Shown piece after piece: positions 49,927-59,366 of a stretch of DNA of 64,000 bases (its first letter is position 1; every line of letters starts with the position of its first letter). Source of the DNA: Phenylobacterium sp. (GTDB lineage: Bacteria; Pseudomonadota; Alphaproteobacteria; Caulobacterales; Caulobacteraceae). The DNA is taken from assembly GCF_030679875.1 (NCBI RefSeq), contig NZ_JAUXSP010000003.1, positions 120,492 through 184,491 on the forward strand. The letters run 5' to 3'. Below the pieces are notes generated by a model. That model was not told where the DNA came from. It was given only the letters and a program-made list of their open reading frames with translations, and did not search any database. The position numbers and the translations under genes are program-made.

Positions 49927-50468
49927 TCGTGCGCCCGGCTGAGGCCTCCGACATGGCCGCCCTGGCCGACATCTATGGCCACCACGTCCTGCACGGCTTC
50001 GGCACCTTCGAAGAAGTCCCGCCCTCGGCCGACGAGTTGAACCAGCGCCGCGAGGCCATCGTGGCCCGCGGCCTGCCCTATCTGCTGGCTGAGGATGGGG
50101 GGAAGGTCCTCGGCTTCGCCTATGCCGGACCCTTCCGCCTGCGGGCGGCCTATCGCTACACGGTGGAGGACAGCGTCTATGTGGCGCCGGACGCCCAGGG
50201 GCGCGGGGTCGGCCGCGCGGTGCTCTCAGGCGTCATCGCGGCGTGCGAGGCTATCGGTATCCGCCAGATGGTCGCGGTGATCGGCGATAGCGGCAACGCC
50301 GGCTCGATCGGCCTGCACACAGCATTGGGCTTCACCCCCCAAGGCAGCGGCCTTGGCCTGGGCTACAAGCACGGCCGCTGGGTTGATATCGTCTGGATGC
50401 AGAAGGCCCTGAACGGCGGGACGACGCGGGAGCCCGACGCGCCCGGACTGGCGCTAAGCGGCGTCTAA
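49923..50468 (+). CDS. GNAT acetyltransferase (phosphinothricin acetyltransferase-like)
   Basis: A 181-residue acetyl-CoA-dependent N-acetyltransferase. The pattern MIVRPAEASDMAALADIYGHHVLHGFGTFEEVPP and YVAPDAQGRGVGRAVLSGVI (CoA-binding loop Q/R-G-x-G-R at about 90-99), together with SIGLHTALGF and GRWVDIVWMQ, fits the Pat/methionine-sulfone subgroup. The start is the GTG at 49923, overlapping the upstream stop, so it is translationally coupled to ptrB. Its stop (TAA at 50466-50468) overlaps the stop of the convergent LysR gene. Substrate unknown. Confidence 0.85.
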   Translation: MIVRPAEASDMAALADIYGHHVLHGFGTFEEVPPSADELNQRREAIVARGLPYLLAEDGGKVLGFAYAGPFRLRAAYRYTVEDSVYVAPDAQGRGVGRAVLSGVIAACEAIGIRQMVAVIGDSGNAGSIGLHTALGFTPQGSGLGLGYKHGRWVDIVWMQKALNGGTTREPDAPGLALSGV

Positions 50469-51373
50469 TCGACCACGCCGTCGAAGGCGATGTCCAGGAA
50501 CCGCGCCAGGGTCGGGGTCAGGTCGTCCTGGCGCCAAACCAGGCCGGTCTCCAGCGACGGCGCCTCGCCGGCCAATTCCACATAGCGCACGCCGGTGCGG
50601 GCGAGGTTGCGCAGGGAGGCCGGCGCCAGGGCCACCCCCATCTCGGCCGAGACCAGGCTGATGATGGTCTGCATCTGGATGGCCTCCTGGGCGATCCTGG
50701 CGGCGCCGCCATGGGCGGTGAAATAGCCGGTGATCAGTTCGTGGAAGGCCGGGGCCGAGCGCTTGGGGAAGATGATCAGCGGCGACTGGACCACATCGGC
50801 CGGGTCCAGCCGGCCGGCCTTGAGCGCCAGGCGGCCGCTTTCCAGCCAGGCCTCGGGCACGGCGGCGACCAGGGGCTCGGTCAGCAGCCGGCGATAGCTC
50901 AGGCCCGGCGGCAGGGCGCCGCCAGCCGGGGGGATGATGACGCCGGCATGTCCGGCCCCCTCGACCAAGGCGGCGATCTGCACCTCGCTGGTGGCCTCGC
51001 GCAGGTCAATCTCCACGGCGGGATAGAGGGCGGCGTAGCGGCGGACCAGGGTCGGCAGGACGCTGTAGTCGGCCGTGCTCACGAAGGAGAGCTCCAGGCG
51101 CCCGGCCTCTCCATCCCGCAGTCGACGGGCGATGTCCGGCAGGGCGGCAAGTTCGGTAAGGGCCGCGCGCACATGGATCAGAAACTGCGCCCCAAACGGG
51201 GTCAGGGCGACGCTGCGCTTGGTGCGGGAAAACAGCGCCGCGCCCAGCTCCCGCTCCAGCCCCTGGATCGATTGGCTGAGCGGCGGCTGGGTCATGTTCA
51301 GCCGCGCCGCAGCCCGCCCGAAATGCAGGGTCTCGGCGACGGCCTCGAAGTGGCGCAGCTGACGGACATCCAT
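50465..51373 (-). CDS. LysR-family transcriptional regulator
   Basis: A 302-residue regulator with an N-terminal winged helix-turn-helix (MDVRQLRHFEAVAETLHFGRAAARLNMTQPPLSQSIQGLE, 1-40) and a C-terminal effector-binding domain (about 90-300). It is divergent from ilvD (98 bases apart), with an inverted repeat at 51373-51391 over its own start codon. The common logic of LysR proteins is repression of their own gene and activation of the divergent one, so branched-chain amino-acid control of ilvD is a fair inference, but the effector cannot be read from the sequence. Confidence 0.93.
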   Translation of the reverse strand: MDVRQLRHFEAVAETLHFGRAAARLNMTQPPLSQSIQGLERELGAALFSRTKRSVALTPFGAQFLIHVRAALTELAALPDIARRLRDGEAGRLELSFVSTADYSVLPTLVRRYAALYPAVEIDLREATSEVQIAALVEGAGHAGVIIPPAGGALPPGLSYRRLLTEPLVAAVPEAWLESGRLALKAGRLDPADVVQSPLIIFPKRSAPAFHELITGYFTAHGGAARIAQEAIQMQTIISLVSAEMGVALAPASLRNLARTGVRYVELAGEAPSLETGLVWRQDDLTPTLARFLDIAFDGVVD

Positions 51374-51391
51374 CGCTGATATCTACAGCGA
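51373..51391. promoter_or_regulatory. Inverted repeat TCGCTG-N7-CAGCGA at the LysR start
   Basis: Perfect 6-base arms around seven bases, overlapping the LysR ATG. It could be part of an autoregulatory operator; the ideal T-N11-A spacing is not present. An AT-rich block follows (AAAGTATATTTCCC), a likely promoter element for ilvD. Confidence 0.3.
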
Positions 51392-51471
51392 CCTAATGCG
51401 GCTTCAAAAGTATATTTCCCTCTCCGCCTGATGGCGGCTATGCGGGAAGCGACCCACAAGGACTCCGCCCG

Positions 51472-53319
51472 ATGCCCGCCTATCGCTCACGCACCTCGAC
51501 CCACGGCCGCAACATGGCCGGCGCCCGCGGCCTGTGGCGCGCCACAGGCATGAAGGACGGCGACTTCGGCAAGCCGATCATCGCCGTGGTCAACTCCTTC
51601 ACCCAGTTCGTGCCGGGCCACGTCCACCTGAAGGACCTGGGCCAGCTGGTCGCCCGCGAGATCGAGCGGGCCGGCGGGGTGGCCAAGGAGTTCAACACCA
51701 TCGCGGTCGATGACGGCATCGCCATGGGCCACGACGGCATGCTCTACAGCCTGCCGTCCCGCGAATTGATCGCCGACAGCGTCGAGTACATGGCCAACGC
51801 CCACTGCGTGGACGCGCTGGTTTGCATCTCCAACTGCGACAAGATCACGCCGGGCATGCTGATGGCCTCCCTGCGGCTGAACATCCCGACGGTCTTCGTC
51901 TCCGGCGGCCCCATGGAGGCCGGCAAGGTCATCGTGAACGGCAAGGAAGTCGCGCTGGACCTGGTGGACGCCATGGTGGCGGCGGCTGATGAGTCCGTCA
52001 GCGACGCCGAGGTGGACGCCATCGAGCGGGCCGCCTGTCCGACCTGCGGCTCGTGCTCGGGCATGTTCACCGCCAACTCCATGAACTGCCTGACCGAGGC
52101 GCTGGGCCTGTCCCTGCCCGGCAATGGCTCGACGCTCGCTACTCACGCCGACCGCGAACGCCTGTTCCTGGAGGCCGGCCACCTGATCGTCGACATCACC
52201 AAGCGCTACTACGAGCAGGAGGATGACAGCGTCCTGCCGCGCAATGTGGCCAGCTTCCGGGCCTTTGAGAACGCCATGAGCCTGGACATCGCCATGGGCG
52301 GCTCGACCAACACGGTCCTGCACCTGCTGGCCGCCGCCCATGAGGGCGAGGTGGACTTCACCATGAAGGATATCGACCGGCTGTCGCGCAAGGTGCCGTG
52401 CCTGTCCAAGGTGGCCCCGGCCAAGGCCGACGTGCACATGGAGGACGTCCACCGGGCCGGCGGGGTCATGGCCATCCTTGGCCAGCTGGAGCGCGGCGGC
52501 CTGCTGCACACCGATCTGCCGACGGTCCACTCCAAGACCATGGGCGAGGCCCTGGAGCGCTGGGACATCAGCCGCACCGAGAGCGAAGCCGTCCAGACCT
52601 TCTTCAAGGCCGCGCCCGGCGGGGTGCCGACCCAGGTCGCCTTCAGCCAGAACCGGCGCTGGAAGGAACTCGACCTGGACCGCGAAGGCGGCGTGATCCG
52701 CAGCGTGCGGCACGCCTTCTCCCAGGACGGCGGCCTGGCTGTGCTGAGCGGCAACCTCGCCGAGGACGGCTGCATCGTGAAGACCGCCGGCGTGGACGAC
52801 AGCATCCTGGTGTTTGCTGGCCCGGCCCGGGTGTTCGAGAGCCAGGACGCGGCGGTCAGCGCCATCCTGACCGGCAAGATCGTCGCCGGCGATGTCCTGG
52901 TGATCCGCTATGAGGGCCCGCGCGGCGGACCCGGCATGCAGGAAATGCTGTATCCGACCAGCTATCTGAAATCGAAGGGCCTGGGGAAGGCCTGCGCCCT
53001 GATCACAGACGGGCGCTTCTCCGGCGGGACCTCGGGGCTCTCCATCGGCCATGTTTCGCCCGAGGCGGCGGAAGGCGGCATGATCGGCCTGGTTCAGGAA
53101 GGCGACCGGATCGAGATCGACATCCCCAAGCGCACCATCGTGCTGGCTGTGCCGGGTGAAGAACTGGCGCGCCGGCGCGCGGCCATGGACGCCCGGGGAC
53201 CCGACGCCTGGACGCCCGGCCCGCGGCAACGCAAGGTGACACCTGCGTTGCGCGCCTACGCGGCCTTCACCACCAGCGCCGCCCGCGGGGCGGTCAGGGA
53301 CGTCGATCAGAAGCGCTGA
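51472..53319 (+). CDS. ilvD: Dihydroxy-acid dehydratase
   Basis: Fe-S enzyme of isoleucine/valine and pantothenate synthesis. It dehydrates 2,3-dihydroxy-3-methylbutanoate and related acids. The 615 residues are the usual length. Cluster Cys residues are visible at 122 ([12 protein letters not shown]) and in 189-195 ([19 protein letters not shown]); the active-site region [19 protein letters not shown] is at about 510-528. The N-terminus [23 protein letters not shown] fits the family. Divergent LysR gene upstream; an exported small protein follows after 41 bases. Confidence 0.97.
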   Translation: MPAYRSRTSTHGRNMAGARGLWRATGMKDGDFGKPIIAVVNSFTQFVPGHVHLKDLGQLVAREIERAGGVAKEFNTIAVDDGIAMGHDGMLYSLPSRELIADSVEYMANAHCVDALVCISNCDKITPGMLMASLRLNIPTVFVSGGPMEAGKVIVNGKEVALDLVDAMVAAADESVSDAEVDAIERAACPTCGSCSGMFTANSMNCLTEALGLSLPGNGSTLATHADRERLFLEAGHLIVDITKRYYEQEDDSVLPRNVASFRAFENAMSLDIAMGGSTNTVLHLLAAAHEGEVDFTMKDIDRLSRKVPCLSKVAPAKADVHMEDVHRAGGVMAILGQLERGGLLHTDLPTVHSKTMGEALERWDISRTESEAVQTFFKAAPGGVPTQVAFSQNRRWKELDLDREGGVIRSVRHAFSQDGGLAVLSGNLAEDGCIVKTAGVDDSILVFAGPARVFESQDAAVSAILTGKIVAGDVLVIRYEGPRGGPGMQEMLYPTSYLKSKGLGKACALITDGRFSGGTSGLSIGHVSPEAAEGGMIGLVQEGDRIEIDIPKRTIVLAVPGEELARRRAAMDARGPDAWTPGPRQRKVTPALRAYAAFTTSAARGAVRDVDQKR

Positions 53320-53360
53320 GCCGCCCTTATCTGGCCACGTCCGGGGAAGAGGCTGACAGC

Positions 53361-53777
53361 ATGAACCTCTCCGCCCTCGCCGCCGCCCTGCTGGTCGCCA
53401 CCTTTGCGGGGTCAGCGCTCGCCGACGAAGGTCTGATTTCGACGGGCCGCACAGACAGCCCGCCGGCGCCCATGGCCTCTGCGGAGCAACTCGCTCCTGG
53501 CATGGTCCAGACGCAGGGCCAGGCCGAGGCGCCGGGCGACTGGGCGCGCCGCGTGATGGCTGGCGACCCTGGGCCAGAGGAGATCGCCGAGGGGCGGCAA
53601 GGCCGGTGTCTCACCCGGGCCGACAATCGGCCGCATGGCGAGGTCTGGGCCGGAATCGGCACCGGCGGCTACCGCGAGGTGGGCGGCGTCGTCACCCAGT
53701 CCATCGGTGACTGCGCGAGCGTCACCATCGGCATGAGCCGCACCGAGGGTCGGTTTGCAGGGCCGCGCTACCGATAG
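53361..53777 (+). CDS. Small exported protein of unknown function
   Basis: Not recognised. A 138-residue protein with a clear signal peptide (1-21, GSALA). The mature chain is hydrophilic and ends with CLTRADN, IGTGGYREVGGVVTQSIGDCASVTIGMS: two Cys and a glycine-rich strand region suggest a disulfide-stabilised small beta domain in the periplasm. It lies 41 bases after ilvD and 75 bases before the cyclophilin gene on the same strand. No motif assigns a function. Confidence 0.65.
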   Translation: MNLSALAAALLVATFAGSALADEGLISTGRTDSPPAPMASAEQLAPGMVQTQGQAEAPGDWARRVMAGDPGPEEIAEGRQGRCLTRADNRPHGEVWAGIGTGGYREVGGVVTQSIGDCASVTIGMSRTEGRFAGPRYR

Positions 53778-53852
53778 CGGCGGGCTCCAGGAGGAGATTC
53801 CGTTCGTGCGGCGGAGGCGCTAGGCTGGCGCTGCAATGACCCAGGAGCCGAC

Positions 53853-54464
53853 ATGACGTCCAGCACTCTTCCCCGCCGCAGTCTCATTCTCGGCGCCGGC
53901 CTGGTCATGGCCGCGCCGCAGCTGGTCCTGGCCCAGGCCGCCAAGACCAGGGTGACCATGAAGACGGCGCAGGGGACCATCGTCATTGAGCTGGAAGACA
54001 GGAAGGCCCCCCTGACCAGCGCCAACTTCCTGCGCTATGTGGACGCCAAGGCCTATGACGGCGGCAGCTTCTTTCGGGCCGCGCGGAGCGACTGGGCGCC
54101 GACGGAGGGCACCATCGTCGCCCAACCACCAGCCAAGGCGCGCCCTTTCGCCCCCATCCGCCACGAGAGCACGACCATGACGGGCCTGAGCCATGTTCAT
54201 GGCGCGGTGTCCCTGGGCCGGTTCGCGCCTGGCACCGCCACCAACACCTTCTTTATCTGCCTGGGCGATCAGACCTTTCTGGACGCCCAGCCTGGCCAGC
54301 CCGGCGACAATCTGGGCTACGCTGTCTTTGGCAAGGTGGTCTCAGGCCTGCCCAACGCCCAGAAGATCCTGGCCCAGCCCACCGGCGGCGAGACCAAGTT
54401 CGCCGACCAGAAGGATCAGTGGCTGAAGACACCGGTGGTCATCGAGACCATGCGTCGGGTCTGA
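53853..54464 (+). CDS. Periplasmic cyclophilin-type peptidyl-prolyl isomerase
   Basis: Catalyses proline cis-trans isomerisation during folding of exported proteins. The 203-residue protein has a signal peptide with a twin-Arg start (PRRSLILGAGLVMAAPQLVLAQ, about 7-28), possibly Tat-dependent. The cyclophilin domain is recognisable from TAQGTIVIELEDRKAPLTSANFLRYV (about 38-63), YDGGSFFRAAR, NTFFICLGD and GYAVFGKVVSG. The usual FHR motif residues of the active site are FFR here. The domain is complete. Confidence 0.88.
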   Translation: MTSSTLPRRSLILGAGLVMAAPQLVLAQAAKTRVTMKTAQGTIVIELEDRKAPLTSANFLRYVDAKAYDGGSFFRAARSDWAPTEGTIVAQPPAKARPFAPIRHESTTMTGLSHVHGAVSLGRFAPGTATNTFFICLGDQTFLDAQPGQPGDNLGYAVFGKVVSGLPNAQKILAQPTGGETKFADQKDQWLKTPVVIETMRRV

Positions 54465-54488
54465 AACCGCCACAGCCGCAGGCCCGCC

Positions 54489-55193
54489 ATGTGCAATGAA
54501 TATCAGAAGCGGATCGCCCGCGGCCCGCTCACCGAGCGCTTCTCGGAGATCAACATCCCGATCCGCTGGGCTGACGCCGAGCCCAATCGGGATCTGGACG
54601 AACCGATCCGCCCCACAGACCGGGCGACCATTCTGCGCGCCGCTGACCCGGTTGATCCCGCCGCGGGGCTTGAGGGCCTTGAGATGCGCTGGTGGCTGGT
54701 GCCGGCCTTTCACCGCGGCCCGCTCAGCGCCTGGCGAAATCTCTGCACCAATGCGCGGATCGAGACTGTGGACACCGCGCCCACCTTCCGCGAGGCCTAC
54801 CGGCACAGACGCTGCCTCGTGCCCCTGACCAGCTTCATCGAATATTCGGAGCCGGAGGGGTGGAAGAAGGGCAAGCCCAAGACCCGCCACGAGATCGCCT
54901 GGGCTGACGAGGAGGTGCGGGTCTTTGCGGGCATCTGGGACCGGGCCGAGCCGCAGGACCAGCCCGGGGGACTGGAGAGCTTCGCCTTCGTCACCGGCCC
55001 CGCGCCCGCCGACATCGCCCCTTTCCACGATCGGACCCCGCCGACGCTAAGCCTGGCCCAAGGCCTGGCCTGGCTGGACCTGGAAGGGCCCGGCAAGGGG
55101 TTGCTGGAGGCGTTGCCCGGCTCCGGCGCCTACACAGTGACCGAAAGCCCCAGGGAGCAGCTGATGTCCCCGGAGATGCGCCGACTGCTCTGA
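54489..55193 (+). CDS. SRAP-domain protein (YedK/HMCES-like)
   Basis: A 234-residue protein of the SOS-response-associated-peptidase family, which covalently traps abasic sites in single-stranded DNA through Cys2. Cys2 (MCNEY), Asn88 (CTNARIE), Glu118 (SFIEY) and His180 (FHDRTP) fill the expected catalytic positions. The usual I-H-x-R-M-P is FHDRTP here and the usual GFYEW is SFIEY, so it is a divergent branch. It may act in DNA repair. It converges with a small DUF2256 protein gene with 3 bases between stops. Confidence 0.85.
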   Translation: MCNEYQKRIARGPLTERFSEINIPIRWADAEPNRDLDEPIRPTDRATILRAADPVDPAAGLEGLEMRWWLVPAFHRGPLSAWRNLCTNARIETVDTAPTFREAYRHRRCLVPLTSFIEYSEPEGWKKGKPKTRHEIAWADEEVRVFAGIWDRAEPQDQPGGLESFAFVTGPAPADIAPFHDRTPPTLSLAQGLAWLDLEGPGKGLLEALPGSGAYTVTESPREQLMSPEMRRLL

Positions 55194-55196
55194 GGT

Positions 55197-55355
55197 CTAT
55201 TGCTCGGGCGTGACCGGCTTGGCGGCGCGGCAGCGGTCCGAACAGTATTTCACCTGCTCCCAGTCGCGCGCCCATTTCCGGCGCCAGGCGAACGGACGCC
55301 CGCAGGCCACACAGACCTTTGTCGGCAGGTCCGCCTTGTGTCGCATCCTGGCCAT
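55197..55355 (-). CDS. DUF2256 zinc-ribbon-like small protein
   Basis: A 52-residue protein: start at 55355, stop TAG at 55197-55199. The family pattern is clear: [19 protein letters not shown], then [12 protein letters not shown], with four Cys in two CXXC/CXXXC pairs (15, 18, 38, 42), a likely zinc site. DUF2256 is a small widespread family of unknown function, often near photolyase-like genes. It is too short for simple long-frame searches. It is convergent with the SRAP gene and downstream of an ABC1/UbiB gene on the same strand. Confidence 0.85.
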   Translation of the reverse strand: MARMRHKADLPTKVCVACGRPFAWRRKWARDWEQVKYCSDRCRAAKPVTPEQ

Positions 55356-55387
55356 GGCCCTGCCCCTCTGCGCCCCAGTCGCGGCGC

Positions 55388-56740
55388 TCAGTCCCTCGAC
55401 CCGGCGACGATCTGGGCCACCATGTCGCGAAGGGGCAGTCGCGCCCGCAGGCGCATGGCCAGCAGGGCGGTTCCGCTCACCTTGCGCTGCACGAACAGCG
55501 TATCAGCCGGGGGCACATGCCAGGCGCCACGGTCCGCAGCGATGGTCTCGGCCTGACCGCGCACCTGCTCCACAAAGGCGCGGTCGGCGAAGTCAAACAG
55601 CCCTGGCCTGTTCAGATGGCGCATCAGGACGCCGATCATCTCATCGATCGCCCCCCGGTGGCGCTGCAAGGCGGCCGGCGAGATGAAGCCCACCTCGACC
55701 AGGGCGCTGCGCAGGGCGTCGTAATCTTCGGAAAGTCCAGCCTGCGCCAGACGACGATAGGCCTGGGCGGTCTCTGGCGGCACAGCCATGGCCGCGCCGA
55801 AATCAAGCAGTACGATCCGCTGCGTATCGACCTGCCAGCGGTAGTTGGCGAAGTTGGGGTCGGTCTGCATGTAGCCAAATTCAAACAGCTCCCGCAGGGC
55901 CAGCCTGATCAGCGCGGCCATGGCCCCATCGCGGGTGGCCTGCGGCGCGCTGTGCAGAGCCTCGATCGGCTGACCTGGAATGAAGTCCATCGCCAGCACC
56001 CGTTCGCGACATAGTTCTTCGACCGGCGCTGGCAGGACAAAGGCGGGATCATCGGCCAACAGAGCCCGGTAGCGGCGCATCTGTTCGGCTTCGCGGGTGT
56101 AGTCGGCCTCGTCGCGCAACTGCCCCTTGGCCTTGTCCAGCAGCGGCGCAATATCGAGGCCGTGCGGCAGCAGGCCTGAGAGCCGCAGCAGGCTGGCGAC
56201 GTTGTCGACATCGGCGTCGATGCTGGCGGCTACGCCGGGATACTGCACCTTGATCGCCAGCAGGCGCCCATCGTGCAGCCTCGCGCGGTGCACCTGACCG
56301 ATGGAGGCTGCAGCGATCGGCGTCATGTCGAACTGGGCGAACTGCCGGCGCCAGTCGCGCCCCCACGCGCTCTCCAGGACCCGATTCAACTGGCCGGGGG
56401 GCATGAAGTGCGCGGCGTCTCGCAGGCGCGCCATGATCGCGGCGAGCTCCGGCGGCAGGACGTCGCCGCCGTCCATCGAAATCATCTGCCCAAGCTTCAT
56501 GGCCGCCCCGCGCAGACGGGACAACTGCTCGGCCACCCGCAGGGCGTTGCCCGGGGTCAGCATCAGATCTGAAAGCTGTGGACGCTGGCCGTCCGCCAGC
56601 CGGCGGGCCCCCTCGGCGATCATGCCGCCCGCCACGCCGCCGGCCAGCTGGCCGAGGGAGGCCAGGCGGGCCATCCGACTGGAAGGCACCTTGCGAAAGC
56701 GCGAATGGATCATTCCGGCGGATTCCCAAGCGGCGTCCAT
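55388..56740 (-). CDS. ABC1/UbiB-family protein kinase-like protein
   Basis: A 450-residue atypical kinase-like protein (AarF/UbiB/ADCK), probably in ubiquinone metabolism or lipid handling. KxGQ ([19 protein letters not shown], about 81-99) and the Ala-rich loop ([13 protein letters not shown], about 141-153) are the family features, followed by LAIKVQYPG with the conserved Lys, and a DFG-like [10 protein letters not shown]. The nucleotide-site residues look intact. Membrane segments are absent. A 177-base gap separates its start from tRNA-Gln. Confidence 0.9.
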   Translation of the reverse strand: MDAAWESAGMIHSRFRKVPSSRMARLASLGQLAGGVAGGMIAEGARRLADGQRPQLSDLMLTPGNALRVAEQLSRLRGAAMKLGQMISMDGGDVLPPELAAIMARLRDAAHFMPPGQLNRVLESAWGRDWRRQFAQFDMTPIAAASIGQVHRARLHDGRLLAIKVQYPGVAASIDADVDNVASLLRLSGLLPHGLDIAPLLDKAKGQLRDEADYTREAEQMRRYRALLADDPAFVLPAPVEELCRERVLAMDFIPGQPIEALHSAPQATRDGAMAALIRLALRELFEFGYMQTDPNFANYRWQVDTQRIVLLDFGAAMAVPPETAQAYRRLAQAGLSEDYDALRSALVEVGFISPAALQRHRGAIDEMIGVLMRHLNRPGLFDFADRAFVEQVRGQAETIAADRGAWHVPPADTLFVQRKVSGTALLAMRLRARLPLRDMVAQIVAGSRD

Positions 56741-56916
56741 TCCGCCCTACGCCCGATCAGGCGCCGTCCAGGACTCAGGTCCGGGATCTGACGGGCGCGG
56801 AACGCCCTCGACCGATGTGGTGACGCGCTCAGGCCTTGGCCAGGGGGCGCGGATGTCGCGGGCGGGATGAGCTGGGAGCTTGGGGCCGTCGCAGGGGCGC
56901 GACCGACCTGAAACCT

Positions 56917-56990
56917 TGGCTGGGGAACTAGGACTCGAACCTAGAACGACGGTACCAAAAACCGCTGTGTTACCATTACACCATTCCCCA
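56917..56990 (-). tRNA. tRNA-Gln (anticodon TTG), CCA encoded
   Basis: The 74-base cloverleaf has a 7-base acceptor stem (TGGGGAA/TTCCCCA), a D stem GTGT/ACAC, an anticodon stem GCGGT/ACCGT with loop TTTTGGT (anticodon TTG) and a T stem CTAGG/CCTAG with TTCGAGT. Discriminator G and CCA (56917-56919) are encoded. It reads CAA and CAG by wobble. The neighbouring tRNA-Pro is on the other strand. Confidence 0.97.
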
Positions 56991-57119
56991 GCAGGAATGA
57001 CGGCGGGGCTTGTCCCCCCGCCGCGAGGGCGTGGGAATAGCAAAAGCCGATTCCAGATGCAACGGCCGTCCGGTCGCTTGCGGCGCCCAAATCGCTCCTC
57101 TATAAGGCCGCCTCCAAGT

Positions 57120-57196
57120 CGGAGTGTGGCTCAGTCTGGTAGAGCACCGCGTTCGGGACGCGGGGGTCGCAGGTTCGAATCCTGCCACTCCGACCA
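57120..57196 (+). tRNA. tRNA-Pro (anticodon CGG), CCA encoded
   Basis: The 77-base cloverleaf has acceptor CGGAGTG/CACTCCG, D stem GCTC/GAGC, an anticodon stem CCGCG/CGCGG with loop TTCGGGA (anticodon CGG), and T stem GCAGG/CCTGC with TTCGAAT. Discriminator A and CCA are encoded. It reads CCG, the commonest Pro codon in GC-rich genomes. Confidence 0.97.
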
Positions 57197-57286
57197 TTCA
57201 TCTCCCCGGCGCGCGCGGGTCGAGACCATCCCCGTCAGCGCCCTCGCCCAGAGCGTGTCTGCAGCGCCAAACAGGTTGCTGAAACC

Positions 57287-58069
57287 TCAGGCGAGATCAT
57301 TCAGATCCCAGTCATAGGCGTAGCCGGCGATGGCGGGGCGTTGGTCGAGCACCCCGCGCAGGGCCGGGGCGGCGAACTGGGACAGGTGGCGGAGGATGGC
57401 GTCGTCATCCTCACCGAAGTCCTCGCGATACCACTTGTAGATCGACGACAGCCGCACCCCCTTGCCCGTGGTCTGCACAGCGCGGGGGTGATTGACATAG
57501 TCCCGCGCCGCCTTGGCGAAATCGGCCGCGAGGGTCGCGCCGCGCCAGGCGCGCAGGGGCAGGTTGGGACAACTGACCGAGGCGCAGTTGAGGGCGTAGT
57601 GGATCATCGGATCGCCCATCGGCCGAAGGATGTCGTGCTCCACCTCATGGAGTGACAACCGCGCGCCATCCACCCGCAGAGTCTTGGCCTTCCAGGGGCC
57701 GAAAGACATCAGGCCCGGCCGGATCGCCTGGATGGATTTCACCGGATAGGCCTCCAGCACCACGCGCAGGGTCTCGGCGTTGTAGAGATTGCTCCAGTAG
57801 GCGACCTGGTCAGGTCGTGTTCGTCCCTTGGGACTGATCGCCTGCAGGTCCCGGACATACCCGGCCAGGGCGGTCCGGTCGGCGGCGTTCGCCCGCCAGG
57901 CGCCGTAGTCGACCCGGTGGATCCTGTCGCGCCCCAGCCGGACATATCGGCCCAGCAGCCGGTCGAAGGCGCGCGGATCGCCGGGAGCCCCCTGGGCCGC
58001 CGTCTGGCCAGGACCGGCAGCCAAGATCCCAGCGCTCAATCCCAGGCCCAGAAGGCGTCGCCGGTCCAT
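57287..58069 (-). CDS. DUF547 exported protein
   Basis: A 260-residue protein from the ATG at 58069 with a short twin-Arg-like signal (MDRRRLLGLGLSAGILAAG, ending AAQG). The DUF547 domain covers most of the rest: YWSNLYNAETLRVVLEAYP, SLHEVEHDILRP, and MIHYALNCASVSCPNLP with conserved Cys residues and His. In papain-like folds this family has a Cys/His pair; an enzymatic role has not been shown. Eighteen further upstream codons are open but belong to non-coding sequence. Predicted periplasmic. Confidence 0.87.
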   Translation of the reverse strand: MDRRRLLGLGLSAGILAAGPGQTAAQGAPGDPRAFDRLLGRYVRLGRDRIHRVDYGAWRANAADRTALAGYVRDLQAISPKGRTRPDQVAYWSNLYNAETLRVVLEAYPVKSIQAIRPGLMSFGPWKAKTLRVDGARLSLHEVEHDILRPMGDPMIHYALNCASVSCPNLPLRAWRGATLAADFAKAARDYVNHPRAVQTTGKGVRLSSIYKWYREDFGEDDDAILRHLSQFAAPALRGVLDQRPAIAGYAYDWDLNDLA

Positions 58070-58369
58070 GTGCTCAATCCTTGTCGCGAGAGCCTCCGGA
58101 AACCCTACGCACAGCGCCCCCAAAGGTTACCTCGCATCCCATAGGCGGTATCTAGGCCTCAGGCGCGGACCGCCGACCCTCGCCCTGGTCCCAAAGCCAA
58201 GCTGCGGCCTGGTCAGGTTTGGGGGCGAATTGGCGCCTTCAGGAGGGCCTCGCTGGGCCGCCTCTCACCCGCGGCGCGAGATTCTTTCACCCAAAATGCA
58301 GGGTTTTGTTTGCCAGCGGCCATTCTATCGGTACAGGATAGCGCGCAAGCTACAGGAAATGAGACAACT
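58070..58369. other. Gene-free stretch upstream of the cold-shock gene
   Basis: Contains the presumed promoter of the DUF547 gene and a promoter and 5' leader for the cold-shock gene. TTGCCA at about 58310 with a TACAGG-like element 16 bases later is the only candidate promoter seen; no riboswitch or repeat is evident. Confidence 0.5.
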
Positions 58370-58579
58370 ATGACGACCGGAACAGTGAAGTGGTTCAACG
58401 CCACTAAGGGCTATGGCTTTATTCAGCCCGATGATGGCGGAGCCGACGTGTTTCTTCACATCAGCGCCGTTGAGCAAGCGGGCATGAGCTCGGTGAACGA
58501 AGGCGACAAGCTCTCCTTCGAACTCGAAAAGGACCGTAAGTCGGGCAAGATGTCCGCCGGCCAGCTCCAGAAGGCCTAA
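58370..58579 (+). CDS. Cold-shock domain protein
   Basis: A 69-residue single-stranded nucleic-acid-binding protein acting as an RNA chaperone. [18 protein letters not shown] (RNP1, KGYGFI) and [13 protein letters not shown] (RNP2, VFLHI) identify the family. The ATG at 58370 is preferred: twenty further in-frame codons do not look like protein. The long untranslated leader is typical of genes with post-transcriptional temperature control, although no element could be assigned. A terminator follows. Confidence 0.95.
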   Translation: MTTGTVKWFNATKGYGFIQPDDGGADVFLHISAVEQAGMSSVNEGDKLSFELEKDRKSGKMSAGQLQKA

Positions 58580-58586
58580 AAGTTTG

Positions 58587-58620
58587 AGCCCCGGTCGGAA
58601 ACGGCCGGGGCTTCATTCTT
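58587..58620 (+). terminator. Intrinsic terminator of the cold-shock gene
   Basis: GCCCCGGTC, GGAAA, CGGCCGGGGC, then TTCATTCTT: a 9-base GC-rich stem with one mismatch and a T-rich tail, 8 bases after the stop. Confidence 0.8.
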
Positions 58621-58670
58621 GCTGATATTGAGGCGCGACGGGATCTTCCCGCCCCTCTAGTCTGGTGGCC

Positions 58671-59366
58671 ATGCCCACCGGCCCCACGCCCCCCGCCCCA
58701 CCGCTGCTGATTTCCGACCTGGCCAAGAGCGTGCCGGGAGGCCGCCTGCTGTTCTCCGACCTGGCGCTTCAACTGGCGCCCGGCGAGATCGTCGCGGTGA
58801 TGGGCGAATCTGGCGTCGGCAAGTCGACGCTGCTCAACCTGGTGGCCGGTCTCGACAGGCCCGACGCGGGGCGCATCGAGATTGACGGGGTCGACCTTGC
58901 GGCCCTCGATGATGATGCGCGCACCGGCCTGCGCCGCGACCGGATTGGCTTTGTCTTCCAGGCCTTCCACATCCTGCCCCACCTGACCCTGGCCCAGAAC
59001 GTGGCCCTGCCGCTCATTCTTGCCCGGCGCCGGGAGACCGAAGCGCTGATCGAGGCGAACGCCATGCTCGACCGGGTCGGACTGACGGGTCGGGGGGCCG
59101 ACTTCCCCGCCCAGGTGTCCGGGGGAGAGATGCAGCGCATCGCCCTGGCCCGCGCCCTGGTCCATCGTCCCGCCCTGGTTCTGGCGGATGAGCCCACAGG
59201 CAATCTCGATCCCCAGACCGCCGATGTTATTCTTTCCCTCCTGTGCGAGCGCCTGCGCGCCTCGCGGGCCGCCGCGGTGATCGTCACCCACTCGGAACGC
59301 GCGGCGGCGGCCGCCGACCGCGTGCTGATCCTGACCTCGCGCGGCCTTGTCGCCCATGAGCACTAG
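58671..59366 (+). CDS. ABC transporter ATPase (LolD/MacB type)
   Basis: A 231-residue ATPase that powers the FtsX-type permease encoded next. Walker A is GESGVGKST (about 46-54), the signature is VSGGEMQRIALARAL, Walker B is LVLADEPTGNLD, and the H loop is VIVTHSERA. The form VSGGE and DEPTGNLD match the LolD/MacB subfamily of mechanotransmission-type exporters. It overlaps the permease start by 11 bases. A GTG 6 bases upstream (58665) is the alternative start. Confidence 0.92.
   Translation: MPTGPTPPAPPLLISDLAKSVPGGRLLFSDLALQLAPGEIVAVMGESGVGKSTLLNLVAGLDRPDAGRIEIDGVDLAALDDDARTGLRRDRIGFVFQAFHILPHLTLAQNVALPLILARRRETEALIEANAMLDRVGLTGRGADFPAQVSGGEMQRIALARALVHRPALVLADEPTGNLDPQTADVILSLLCERLRASRAAAVIVTHSERAAAAADRVLILTSRGLVAHEH

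Noticed and set aside
51487..53229. 580-codon minus-strand open frame over ilvD
   Set aside because: ilvD is unambiguous on the plus strand; this frame has no protein-like motif and is His/Gly/Gln-rich.
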